From Candidatus Neomarinimicrobiota bacterium (GTDB taxonomy: Bacteria; Fidelibacterota; UBA8477; JABMPR01), in contig JAYEKW010000124.1 in NCBI GenBank assembly GCA_034716895.1, positions 1 to 36,528 on the forward strand: 36,528 bases of DNA, written 5' to 3'. The notes beneath the pieces are model-generated. The model saw only the letters and a list, made by a program, of their open reading frames with translations, made no database searches and was not told the origin of the DNA. Of this stretch, positions 26,560 to 35,300 are shown one piece after another; the stretch's first letter is position 1, and the number at the start of each line of letters is the position of its first letter. The position numbers and the translations under genes were made by a program.

Positions 26560-27351
26560 TTGACAGCCAAATTATTAACTAATGTCAGTATTGCTTTTGT
26601 ATATAAAAAAGCAACATATGGATCAGAGACTATTTCCCAAACTCATTTAGCAGAGACGCTTGAGATTCTTGAGGAACAGGATGATTGGGTTCGGGTTCGC
26701 CAGGAAGATCAGTATGAGGGTTGGGTATCCCGTTCGTTCCTGGTTGAAAAGCCTGACCACTGGACGGATCATGAAACCTATTATCCGGCCGATCAATTAA
26801 ATTGGATCTATCAGAGCCCGGATCGAAATTCTACAACGGTTCGCGACATGACCATACTGTCTGGCCTACCCGTTTTGAAAAGGCAGCCTGGCTGGATTCA
26901 AGTCCTGCTTCCTGATGGTCAATCCGGTTGGATGGAAAATCATCCCCGCCAGCTGGTGAATTCAGTAGATATCGAGCAACTGATTCAGACTGCCTTTGGT
27001 TTCCTGGGGATCCAATATTTTTGGGGTGGACGCTCTCCCAAAGGTTTTGATTGTTCAGGCTTTACTCAAACTTGCTTTGCCCTTAACGGACTCCAATTGC
27101 CGCGGGACGCCTATTTACAAGCCGAAAAGGGTACCCTGATAGAAGGAGATTACAAATCCTGGCAAGTAGGTGATCTGCTTTTCTTCTCAGAAAGACCAGG
27201 TCATATCACTCACGTTGCGATTTCACTGGGAGATGGAGATTTTATCCACGCATCAGGTTTTGTAAAACTGAACAGTCTTAACCCGCAGCACCAGGAACTT
27301 TTTATTAAAAGATATGCCGGAATCTTTACCAAGGCTACCCGCATCCTTTAG
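26560..27351 (+). CDS. NlpC/P60 peptidase with SH3-like domains
   Basis: A protein of about 263 residues with two N-terminal bacterial SH3-like parts (about 1-140, including DDWVRVRQEDQYEGWVSRSF and PGWIQVLLPDGQSGWM) and a C-terminal NlpC/P60 domain. The catalytic Cys165 lies in GFDCSGF and histidines are in GHITHVAIS and FIHASG. This architecture matches YkfC-like gamma-D-glutamyl-L-diamino acid endopeptidases, which release L-Ala-D-Glu from murein peptides. There is no signal peptide, so a cytoplasmic recycling role is likely. I chose TTG 26560 because AAAGGAGGG lies directly upstream; a longer frame starts at TTG 26473 without one. It may feed the dgcN/dgcA-type enzymes. Confidence 0.85.
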   Translation: MTAKLLTNVSIAFVYKKATYGSETISQTHLAETLEILEEQDDWVRVRQEDQYEGWVSRSFLVEKPDHWTDHETYYPADQLNWIYQSPDRNSTTVRDMTILSGLPVLKRQPGWIQVLLPDGQSGWMENHPRQLVNSVDIEQLIQTAFGFLGIQYFWGGRSPKGFDCSGFTQTCFALNGLQLPRDAYLQAEKGTLIEGDYKSWQVGDLLFFSERPGHITHVAISLGDGDFIHASGFVKLNSLNPQHQELFIKRYAGIFTKATRIL

Positions 27352-27368
27352 CATTAGAAACCATTATT

Positions 27369-28394
27369 ATGAACGAAGCACAAAAAGTAAAAAAACCAAT
27401 TCTACTTTCAGGTATTCAACCCTCCGGCCAACTTGCCCTGGGGAATTATGTGGGTGCCATGCGTAACTGGGTAAACCTGCAACAGGACTATCTCGGGATA
27501 TTTATTGTTGTGGATATGCATGCTATTACGGTCAGGCAGAAACCGGCTGATCTACGTAACCGCTGTCTCTCTTTTGCTGCTCAGTATCTGGCAGCCGGGA
27601 TCGATCCTGAAGAGAATGTCATTTTCATACAGTCCCATGTTCCCCAACATGCTGAGCTTGCCTGGGTGCTGAATTGTTATACCTATATGGGTGAGCTGAA
27701 CCGTATGACCCAGTTTAAGGATAAGTCTCAGCGACATCAGGATAATATTAATGCCGGTCTATACACTTATCCCGCTCTGATGGCAGCTGATATACTGTTG
27801 TACCAATCGGATCTGGTGCCAGTCGGGGCAGATCAGAAGCAGCATCTGGAACTCACTCGAGATATTGCCAATCGGTTTAATAATACATACAGCCCGACAT
27901 TTAAGGTTCCTGAACCTTTCATCCCCAAGGCAGGTGCCCGTATCATGAGTCTCCAGGAACCGGCTAAAAAGATGTCAAAATCTGACAGCAATGAAAATAA
28001 TTTTATCGCTTTGCTCGATCCACCGGATGTTCTCAGGCGTAAGATCAAACGAGCCGTTACTGATTCCGCCAGGGAGATCACGCCGGAGTCGGTCAATAAC
28101 CCGGGCATCGGGAATTTGTTGACCATCTATTCAATACTGAATGACGTAAGCATTGAAGCCGTTGCCAGTCAATTCAGCGGTCAACAGTACAGGGTCTTCA
28201 AGGGAGAGTTAGCTGATTCATTGGTGGGCTTTCTGGAGCCTTTTCAACAACGCTACAATAAGATCGTGGCTGAAAAGGGCTATTTAACCGGCATCCTGGA
28301 TGAAGGTGCTAATCGGGCTCGCTATATGGCCACCAGGACATTAAGTAAGGTCTATCGCAAGCTGGGGTTTGTGGCACCCGGACGCGCTAAATGA
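27369..28394 (+). CDS. trpS: Tryptophanyl-tRNA synthetase
   Basis: A 341-residue class I aminoacyl-tRNA synthetase that charges tRNA-Trp in the cytoplasm. The HIGH-like signature is PSGQLALGNYVGAM near residues 18-31, and KMSKS is at 201-205. Other TrpS features are TYPALMAADILLYQSDLVPV and GADQKQHLELTRDIA. Length matches bacterial TrpS. The ATG has no clear Shine-Dalgarno and lies 17 bases after the peptidase stop. Its stop overlaps the scpA start (ATGA). Confidence 0.96.
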   Translation: MNEAQKVKKPILLSGIQPSGQLALGNYVGAMRNWVNLQQDYLGIFIVVDMHAITVRQKPADLRNRCLSFAAQYLAAGIDPEENVIFIQSHVPQHAELAWVLNCYTYMGELNRMTQFKDKSQRHQDNINAGLYTYPALMAADILLYQSDLVPVGADQKQHLELTRDIANRFNNTYSPTFKVPEPFIPKAGARIMSLQEPAKKMSKSDSNENNFIALLDPPDVLRRKIKRAVTDSAREITPESVNNPGIGNLLTIYSILNDVSIEAVASQFSGQQYRVFKGELADSLVGFLEPFQQRYNKIVAEKGYLTGILDEGANRARYMATRTLSKVYRKLGFVAPGRAK

Positions 28395-29122
28395 TCCTTC
28401 GGTCACATCGTATTGATCTGGAAATGTTTGAAGGTCCCCTGGATCTGCTGCTATTCCTCATCAAACGTGACGAATTGAATATTTATGATATCCCCATTGC
28501 CCAGATCACCAGAGATTTTCTTGACTATGTAAAGCTGGCGAAAGAGCTTAAGCTGCATTCTGCCGGCGACTTTGTACTGATGGCTGCTACGCTTATGAAG
28601 ATCAAAGCACGCATGTTACTACCCATAGAGGCTGATGGTGATGAAGAGATCGAAGATCCACGTTCTGAGCTGATGAATATGCTCCTTGAGTATAAACGTT
28701 ATAAGGAAGCTGCCAGTGCGTTGGAGGGTATTGAACGCAATGAACGGCCACACTATTATCATATTCCGTCTGCCTGGGATCCGCAACAGGAAGATCAAAC
28801 TGCTATTCTTGAAGATGTGAAGTTATACGATATTATGTTAACCTTTCAATATCTGCTCAAGAATTACGAAGAGCCGGTCACTCATTCAGTTGCTGTTGAA
28901 GAAGTAACAATGGCCGAGCAGATTGGCTTTGTTGATGGCTTGCTTCGGGCAAATACGAACCTTAGTTTTTCAAATATGCTGAATAAGTTTGAATCACGAC
29001 TGATTATTGTTGTAACCTTTCTGGCTATCCTGGAGATGCTGCGCAGCCGACAGATCAAGGTGAAGCAAACAGCATTATTTGATGATCTACTTCTATCACG
29101 AGGTGCAAAATTTGGAAATTAA
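28391..29122 (+). CDS. scpA: Segregation and condensation protein A
   Basis: A 243-residue kleisin that bridges the SMC heads in the bacterial condensin and helps compact and segregate the chromosome. It shows the conserved N-terminal FEGPLDLLLFLIKRDELNIYD, the helix with LMKIKARMLLP and the C-terminal winged-helix region with FLAILEMLRSRQIKVKQ. The ATG overlaps the trpS stop by 4 bases. It is directly followed by scpB, as is usual. No SMC gene is in this window. Confidence 0.94.
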   Translation: MILRSHRIDLEMFEGPLDLLLFLIKRDELNIYDIPIAQITRDFLDYVKLAKELKLHSAGDFVLMAATLMKIKARMLLPIEADGDEEIEDPRSELMNMLLEYKRYKEAASALEGIERNERPHYYHIPSAWDPQQEDQTAILEDVKLYDIMLTFQYLLKNYEEPVTHSVAVEEVTMAEQIGFVDGLLRANTNLSFSNMLNKFESRLIIVVTFLAILEMLRSRQIKVKQTALFDDLLLSRGAKFGN

Positions 29123-29666
29123 TGAGTTAAAACAGATCGTTGAAGCTCTGCTGATCGCAACACCTGATCCTTTAACTGAAGCCCGTTTTAGGGCTTGTCT
29201 GGGGGAGAACGCGGTGGAAGTACAGCTCCAGGAGATCATCGATGTGCTACAAAGTGAATATTCGGCTTCTGATCGGGCCTTTTTTATCAAGGAAGTAGCT
29301 GGCGGCTTTCAATTGGTTACCAAAGCTGAGTTTGAGTACTATATCAAAGGACTCTTCTCCAAGGCCGGTAAACTCCGCCTATCCCAAGCTGCCCTGGAAA
29401 CCCTGGCAATTGTGAGTTATCGACAACCCGTTACCCGGAATGATATTGAAGCCATTCGAGGTGTCAGTTCGGACTCATCACTAAGAACCCTTTTAGATCG
29501 GAAATTGTTAGAGATCAGAGGTCGTGAAGATGGTCAGGGTCGAGCACTGCTCTATCGAACCAGTACTGAGTTTCTGCAGTATTTTGGATTGAAGACTGTC
29601 AGGGATCTGCCCAAACTTCGCGAAGTTGAAGATATTCTCAGCGAAGATCCAGGCGAACTGGTTTAA
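29112..29666 (+). CDS. scpB: Segregation and condensation protein B
   Basis: A winged-helix protein of about 184 residues that dimerises and binds ScpA in the SMC complex. Conserved segments are ELKQIVEALLIATPDPLTE at the N-terminus, FEYYIKGLF, LSQAALETLAIVSYRQPVTR, IEAIRGVSSD and the later LLYRTSTEFLQYFG. The start is uncertain. TTG 29112, with AGGTG upstream, gives a family-like N-terminus and overlaps the scpA end. ATG 29082 and GTG 29103 are alternatives. Confidence 0.92.
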   Translation: MEINELKQIVEALLIATPDPLTEARFRACLGENAVEVQLQEIIDVLQSEYSASDRAFFIKEVAGGFQLVTKAEFEYYIKGLFSKAGKLRLSQAALETLAIVSYRQPVTRNDIEAIRGVSSDSSLRTLLDRKLLEIRGREDGQGRALLYRTSTEFLQYFGLKTVRDLPKLREVEDILSEDPGELV

Positions 29667-29680
29667 AAAGATGTGCTGGT

Positions 29681-29703
29681 GAGATGTAGCATTGACACAT
29701 CTC
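29681..29703. other. Small hairpin between scpB and rluB
   Basis: GAGATGT and ACATCTC form a 7-bp stem around a 9-base loop in the 44-base gap. No T-run follows, so it is not a typical intrinsic terminator. It may be an RNA processing or attenuation structure. Confidence 0.3.
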
Positions 29704-29710
29704 TACGAAT

Positions 29711-30466
29711 ATGATGACAATGACAGATAATCCCTCAGAGCTTATTCGTTTTAATCGCTTTCTGGCTATGGCTGGACTGGGGTCTCGACGGGTTTGCGAT
29801 GAACTTATCCAGAAAAACTTAATTACCGTGAATGGTCAGGTGGAGCAAAACCCGGCCGTTCGGATCGATCCAGACCGGGATGAAGTAGTGTTCCAGGGAA
29901 AGACTATTCGATTAGAACCCCGCTATCATTATTACTTGCTCAATAAACCAGCCGGCGTGATCACCACCACCAACGATCCTTTTGGTCGAAGGACTATAAT
30001 AGATCTTTTACCGGATCGGGAACGAGTCTATCCGGTGGGTCGCCTGGATTATGATACAACCGGGGCAATTCTGGTGATCAATGATGGTGAACTGGCCTAC
30101 CGCTTGACCCATCCCAAGTTTCAAATCCCCAAAACCTATACAGTACGCGTGTTGGGACAGGTCAGTCAGGCTGATCTGGCGCGCTTGCCTCTTGGCATAA
30201 ATATTGAAGCTAAGACCCCAGCAATTGCCGAGGTTCTAAATCACAGTTATTCTGATCGGTTTACCGATGTAAGACTGGTATTGAGAGAAGGACGCAAACG
30301 CGAGATCAAAAGAATTTTTATGGCTCTTGGACACAAGGTGATCAAACTACACCGAGAGCAATTTGCATTTTTAAGAGTGGATGACCTTGCCGCGGGAAAG
30401 TTCCGGGAATTGTCAAGCTCAGAGATCACAAAATTGAAGGAATTAGCGCATGGATATCAAGGGTAA
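29711..30466 (+). CDS. rluB: Pseudouridine synthase, RsuA/RluB family
   Basis: A 251-residue enzyme with an N-terminal S4 RNA-binding domain (about 12-60, with LGSRRVCDELI) and a pseudouridine synthase domain. The catalytic Asp113 is in GRLDYDTTGAI. It also has YYLLNKPAGVITT and the C-terminal LREGRKREIKRIF. It isomerises uridine to pseudouridine in rRNA. RluB (23S) is most common beside scpA/scpB, but RsuA or RluE/F specificity cannot be excluded from the sequence. Several ATGs are clustered at the start (29711, 29714, 29720). Its end overlaps the next gene by 17 bases. Confidence 0.92.
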   Translation: MMTMTDNPSELIRFNRFLAMAGLGSRRVCDELIQKNLITVNGQVEQNPAVRIDPDRDEVVFQGKTIRLEPRYHYYLLNKPAGVITTTNDPFGRRTIIDLLPDRERVYPVGRLDYDTTGAILVINDGELAYRLTHPKFQIPKTYTVRVLGQVSQADLARLPLGINIEAKTPAIAEVLNHSYSDRFTDVRLVLREGRKREIKRIFMALGHKVIKLHREQFAFLRVDDLAAGKFRELSSSEITKLKELAHGYQG

Positions 30467-32159
30467 ACGAGTCATGATATTTGGTGGTTGGGGCCTGGTT
30501 GGCTCTGCCATTGCAAAGCAGTTATTGGAAGAGCAACCTTCAGAGATTGTCGTTACTTCACTGCGCGAACATGAAGCGAATGAGATACGAGTCATTCTGG
30601 AAGAGCATCCCTTGAATCATGGCACGAAAATTTTTGCAGTGCATGGTGATCTTTTTGTGCGGGATGAGCTATCCGGTATACCCAAGGCTGATATCTATTC
30701 AAATCCAGAGCAGGTTGACCTGTTGATCCATGATATCTATGACGATCTTGGAAGTGATGTCGTTCAGAGTTCTCAATTATTTCAGGTTATGGATACTTAC
30801 AAACCACAGATCCTCATTGATTGCATCAATACTGCCACAGTGTTTGCCTATCAGAATGTCTATCAGATCGTGGCAGAACTTCGGGCTGAGATCAATCAGA
30901 TCCGCAAGGGGAAGGACTCCAGCGATGACCTGATCGAAACCGTAGAAAAGATCATCTCCACCCTCTATATCCCGCAACTCATTCGTCACGTTCAGATCTT
31001 GATCGAGAGTATGCGACAGGCTGAGACCATCCTGTATTTAAAAGTGGGCACCAGTGGAACAGGTGGCATGGGCTTTAATATTCCCTACACTCATTCAGAG
31101 GACAAACCCTCCAAAATGCTCATGAGTAAATCTTCCCTGGCAGGCGCTCAAACCATGTTGCTCTGGCTGTTGGGGCGTACTCCCAATGCTCCTGTGATTA
31201 AGGAGATCAAACCCACAGCAGCTATTGCCTGGAAAAAGATTGGTTATGGGAAAGTAGTACGGCGTGGTAGTCACATTCCGCTGTATGATGCCTTGCCAGG
31301 TGTGAACACGCTTCTTGGTGTTGAGTTGGTCAAAGCACCGGAGGAAACCTGGGAGCGGCTTGGGAATGAGTATCTGGAGTCGGTGTATATTGATGCCGGA
31401 GAAAATGGGTATTTCTCAGCAGGTGAGTTCTCGGTTTTAACTGGTGAAGGACAGATGGAGTTTGTGACCCCTGAGGAAATAGCCGACCTGACTTTGTTGG
31501 AGCTCAAGGGAGGTAACACAGGTAATGATATTATTTCCAGTCTGGATGGGTCGGTTCTGGCACCATCATACCGTGCCGGTGTAATTCGCAAGGATGCCCT
31601 GGAAAAGATGAAAGCCCTGGAAGAAGAAACCGGTAAAGACAGCGTTGCTTTCGAATTATTGGGACCGCCCAGATTAACCAAATTGTTATACGAGGTTTAT
31701 CTTCTAAAACGTCTTAAGGGTACTATCAAAGCTGTTATAGAAGCAGATCCGGTAGAATTGGCTGCCCAGATGGAGCGTGAGATACAGGAAAATCAGGAGC
31801 TGCGGGCAACCATTCTCTCAGTCGGAACCCCCATTCTGCTCGTAGATGGAAAAACCTTTCTCCGCGGACCTGATATGTCAGTACCAAATTTCGAAGGGCG
31901 TACAGTTCTTGACATAAATGCTGAAAATATTAATAAATGGACCAGCGATGGTTGGCTGGATTTGCGCGTGGCCAATATGGAAAAATGGCAACAGCGCCTG
32001 GTGGATCTTCACGCGGATATGGAAAAAGAGACCAAGCAGGATTACAGCTCATATTATTTCAGAAATAGACGTTTTCTGGGTGGTACCCGGAGAATGGATA
32101 TTGGTCTGATCGTCAATTGGATCCTGGAATACGAAGACATGGGTTACCGTATTAAATAA
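30450..32159 (+). CDS. Rossmann-fold protein of unknown function
   Basis: A 569-residue protein with an N-terminal NAD(P)-binding Rossmann motif IFGGWGLVGSAIAKQLL (residues 10-26), resembling NAD-dependent epimerases and dehydrogenases. The family YxxxK catalytic pattern is not obvious. The middle contains Gly-rich GTSGTGGMGFNIPYTHSE (about 200-217) and KPTAAIAWKKIGYG. The C-terminal third has helical, charged stretches and ends DIGLIVNWILEYEDMGYRIK. It is about twice the length of ordinary short-chain dehydrogenases and I cannot name a substrate. AAGGAA lies about 8 bases before the ATG, which is inside rluB, so the two are translationally coupled. A hairpin terminator follows. Confidence 0.8.
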   Translation: MDIKGKRVMIFGGWGLVGSAIAKQLLEEQPSEIVVTSLREHEANEIRVILEEHPLNHGTKIFAVHGDLFVRDELSGIPKADIYSNPEQVDLLIHDIYDDLGSDVVQSSQLFQVMDTYKPQILIDCINTATVFAYQNVYQIVAELRAEINQIRKGKDSSDDLIETVEKIISTLYIPQLIRHVQILIESMRQAETILYLKVGTSGTGGMGFNIPYTHSEDKPSKMLMSKSSLAGAQTMLLWLLGRTPNAPVIKEIKPTAAIAWKKIGYGKVVRRGSHIPLYDALPGVNTLLGVELVKAPEETWERLGNEYLESVYIDAGENGYFSAGEFSVLTGEGQMEFVTPEEIADLTLLELKGGNTGNDIISSLDGSVLAPSYRAGVIRKDALEKMKALEEETGKDSVAFELLGPPRLTKLLYEVYLLKRLKGTIKAVIEADPVELAAQMEREIQENQELRATILSVGTPILLVDGKTFLRGPDMSVPNFEGRTVLDINAENINKWTSDGWLDLRVANMEKWQQRLVDLHADMEKETKQDYSSYYFRNRRFLGGTRRMDIGLIVNWILEYEDMGYRIK

Positions 32160-32166
32160 CGATTTA

Positions 32167-32201
32167 GTCGAGGCAGGTCAGTGATCTGCCTCGACAATTT
32201 T
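32167..32201 (+). terminator. Hairpin terminator after 569-aa gene
   Basis: GTCGAGGCAG and CTGCCTCGAC form a perfect 10-bp stem with a 9-base loop, starting 7 bases after the stop codon. It is followed by AATTTT, a short T-run, so it is a probable intrinsic terminator that separates this operon from the cmk-rpsA gene. Confidence 0.7.
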
Positions 32202-32335
32202 CACTCCATTATTCTACATAAAATTCAATTATTTAGGTCCGCTCTTCGGGGTTGTGTTGGCCTATGCCGTCAGCTATATTGCGCCGCTTTGGAAGGGCTA
32301 GATAACATATTGTCAATAATTACGGTATTTGAAAT

Positions 32336-35300
32336 ATGATCATTGCTATTGATGGTCCTGCCGCTTCCGGGAAAAGCTCAACTGCTCATGGAGTAGCTGA
32401 ACGTCTGGGATTTCGGCACATCGATACAGGTGCCATGTACCGGGCGATCACTCTAAAGATAATCAATGAAAAAGGTGATCTCGCTCAAACTGATAAGCTG
32501 CAAGATATATTGGACACACTAGATCTTAGAGTCGAATTTACAGGCAATTCGCAGGATCTTTTCCTTGATGGAGAATTGCTGGGAGATCAGATTCGTTCCC
32601 CTGAAGTTACCGAGTTGGTGGCAGATGTCAGCGCGCTGGCGTGTGTCAGGCAACGTTTGTTGGGACTTCAGCATGATGTGGCAGAAGCTCACGATGTTGT
32701 TCTTGAAGGTCGTGATATTGGGACAGTGGTTTTTCCTGATGCCGAGATCAAGATTTATATGATTGCCGATATCATGGTTCGCGCCCAACGTCGGCAGAAG
32801 GACTTTCATCAGCAGGGAGTTGAAAAATCACTTGAGGAGCTTAGCGCAGAAATTCTGGCCAGAGATGAGCACAATGCCCAACGTGAACTCGCTCCCATGA
32901 AAGCGGCTGAAGATGCAATTACACTCGATACCACCGAATTAAGTATCGAAGATCAAATAGAATTTATTGTCTCCAAGGTGGAGACAGCGAAGTCAAACGG
33001 AGGAAACTTAATGACCAAGAAACAAGACATGGATGCTAAAGTCGAAGCAAGTGAAGAAACACCTGTTGAAACGACTGGTGAAGCGATTGAGGTATCTGCT
33101 GAATCCCAAGACGCCGTCGAGATGACGCCCGCCGAGGAAACGATAGACACTGCTAGTGAAGCCCCTGCTGAAGCAGCAAAGGTTGAAGAAGCAGTAGGTG
33201 AAGCGCCTGGAATTGAAGCCCCTGCTGAAGAAACAAAGGTTGAAGAAGCAGTAGGTGAAGAGCCTGTAGTTGAAGCCCTCGCTGAAGCAGCAAAGGTTGA
33301 AGAAGCAGTAGGTGAAGAGCCTGTAGTTGAAGCTCCTGCTGAAGAAACAAAGGTTGAAGAAACAGTAGGTGAAGAGCCTGTAGTTGAAGCCCCTGCTGAA
33401 GCAGCAAAGCTTGAAGAAACAGTTGCAGAAGAACCTGTCGCTGAAACTCCTGTCGAAGACGAAAAATCTGCCCCTGAAGCTAAGGACATGTCCCAGGGTA
33501 AACGGGCATTGATGAACGATCTTTTTGCCAGTATTAAAGTCTTGAAGAAAGATGAATTACCGGAAGAGCAGGAAGTCTTAAGCAAAGAATCGGTTGCCTA
33601 CCAGGATCTTCTGGATCACGCAGTTATCGATCTGGATCAGCAGTCATTGGTTCAGGGTCGTATCATATCTGTAGGTGATCGCGAGATCATGGTTGACTTT
33701 GGATTCAAATCCGAAGGAGTTGTGGCTCGTCATGAATTTGATGAGGATGAAATACCACAAGTTGGTGATTCAATAGAGCTATTCCTGGAACGCATCGAGG
33801 ACAAGGTTGGGCAGGCTGTTTTGTCCAAACGTAAAGCTGAATTCATGCGCGTTTGGGATAATGTTAAACAAAAATATGCCGATGGTGAAACTGTTGAGGG
33901 AACTATCTCTCGCCGGATCAAAGGTGGCATGGTTGTCAATATCCTGGGAGTTGATGCCTTCTTGCCTGGTTCTCAGCTGGACGTGCGACCCATCAGGGAT
34001 TTTGACGCGTATGTTGGAAAATCTTTCGAATTCAAGATCGTTAAGGTCAATGAGTTTCGTAAAAATATAGTTGTCTCCCGTAAAGAATTGCTCGAAGAGA
34101 GTCTCAAAGAACAGCGTAGTAAGTTGCTTGAAGAGATTGAGGTCGGACAAATTCTAGAAGGCCGGATCAAGAATATCACAGATTTTGGTGTTTTTGTGGA
34201 TCTGGGTGGCATCGATGGTCTGCTACATATTACTGACCTCTCATGGGGTCGCGTAAATCATCCTTCTGAAGTAGTTGGACTGGATGAAGATATTATAGTA
34301 AAAGTCATTGATTATGATACAGCCAAACAACGGGTTTCTCTGGGTTTAAAACAGCTGAAACCGCATCCATGGGAAAGTGTTGTTGAGAAGTACCCAGAAG
34401 GGACTGTTGTAAAAGGCAAGGTAGTCAGTCTGGCTAACTACGGTGCTTTTATTGAACTCACTGCTGGTGTAGAGGGTCTCGTTCATATCTCAGAGATATC
34501 CTGGACTCAACACATCAAACATCCTTCTGATGTCTTTACCGTTGGTGATGAGATCGATGCTGCTGTTCTGTCTGTTGACGCTGAAAACCATAAGATCTCT
34601 CTTGGTGTTAAGCAATTGCAGCCCGATCCCTGGACCACAATAGAAGAAAAATACCTGGTTGGATCCGTCCACGAAGGGACTGTTCGCAACCTGGCTCAGT
34701 TTGGTGCATTTATCGAACTTGAAGAAGGCATTGATGGTCTTGTGCATATCTCAGATCTGTCCTGGACCAGCAAGGTTCGTCATCCAAAAGAGATCGTTAA
34801 TCGTGGTGATAAGATCGATGTTAAGATTCTTGATATTTCTCAGAGTGAACGGAAAATATCGCTTGGGATCAAGCAAGCCCAAGAAAACCCCTGGCCTGAG
34901 CTGAAAAACCGCTTTGCCATTAACTCGGTTCAAAAAGGTACGGTCATCAAATTGCTTGAAAAGGGTGTCATCCTTGGTTTTGCTGATACTGATGTAGAAG
35001 GAATTATTCTACTTGGTAGTTTCCGCAAAAATGAACGCAAGGATATCCTGGATAAGTTCGAAGTTGATGCTGAAGTTGAAGTAAAGGTCGTTGAAGTTGA
35101 TGCAACTGAGAAAAAAGTTGTGGTCAGCCATGAAGCGGCTATCAAGGATAAAGAACGGGCAGAGATTGATGAGTTCATCCGCGGTCAGGATGATGTTAGC
35201 GATAAGCTCCAGATCCCGGACTCTATCGTCAACCAGATCCGCGAGGCAGAGGAAGCAGCTGAAGTAAAGACTGTAAAAAAACCTGCCAAGAAAGCGGCTG

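Noticed and set aside
33153-33407. 84-codon minus-strand Leu/Gln repeat frame
   Set aside because: It is another antisense shadow of the same 57-bp repeats, with no start signal.
33161-33445. The tandem 57-bp repeats as a CRISPR array
   Set aside because: There are no unique spacers. The units are contiguous, coding and in frame with S1.
32953-33585. 210-codon minus-strand frame rich in Ser and Ala
   Set aside because: It is the antisense shadow of the acidic repeats in the S1 extension, whose repetitive codons keep the opposite strand open.
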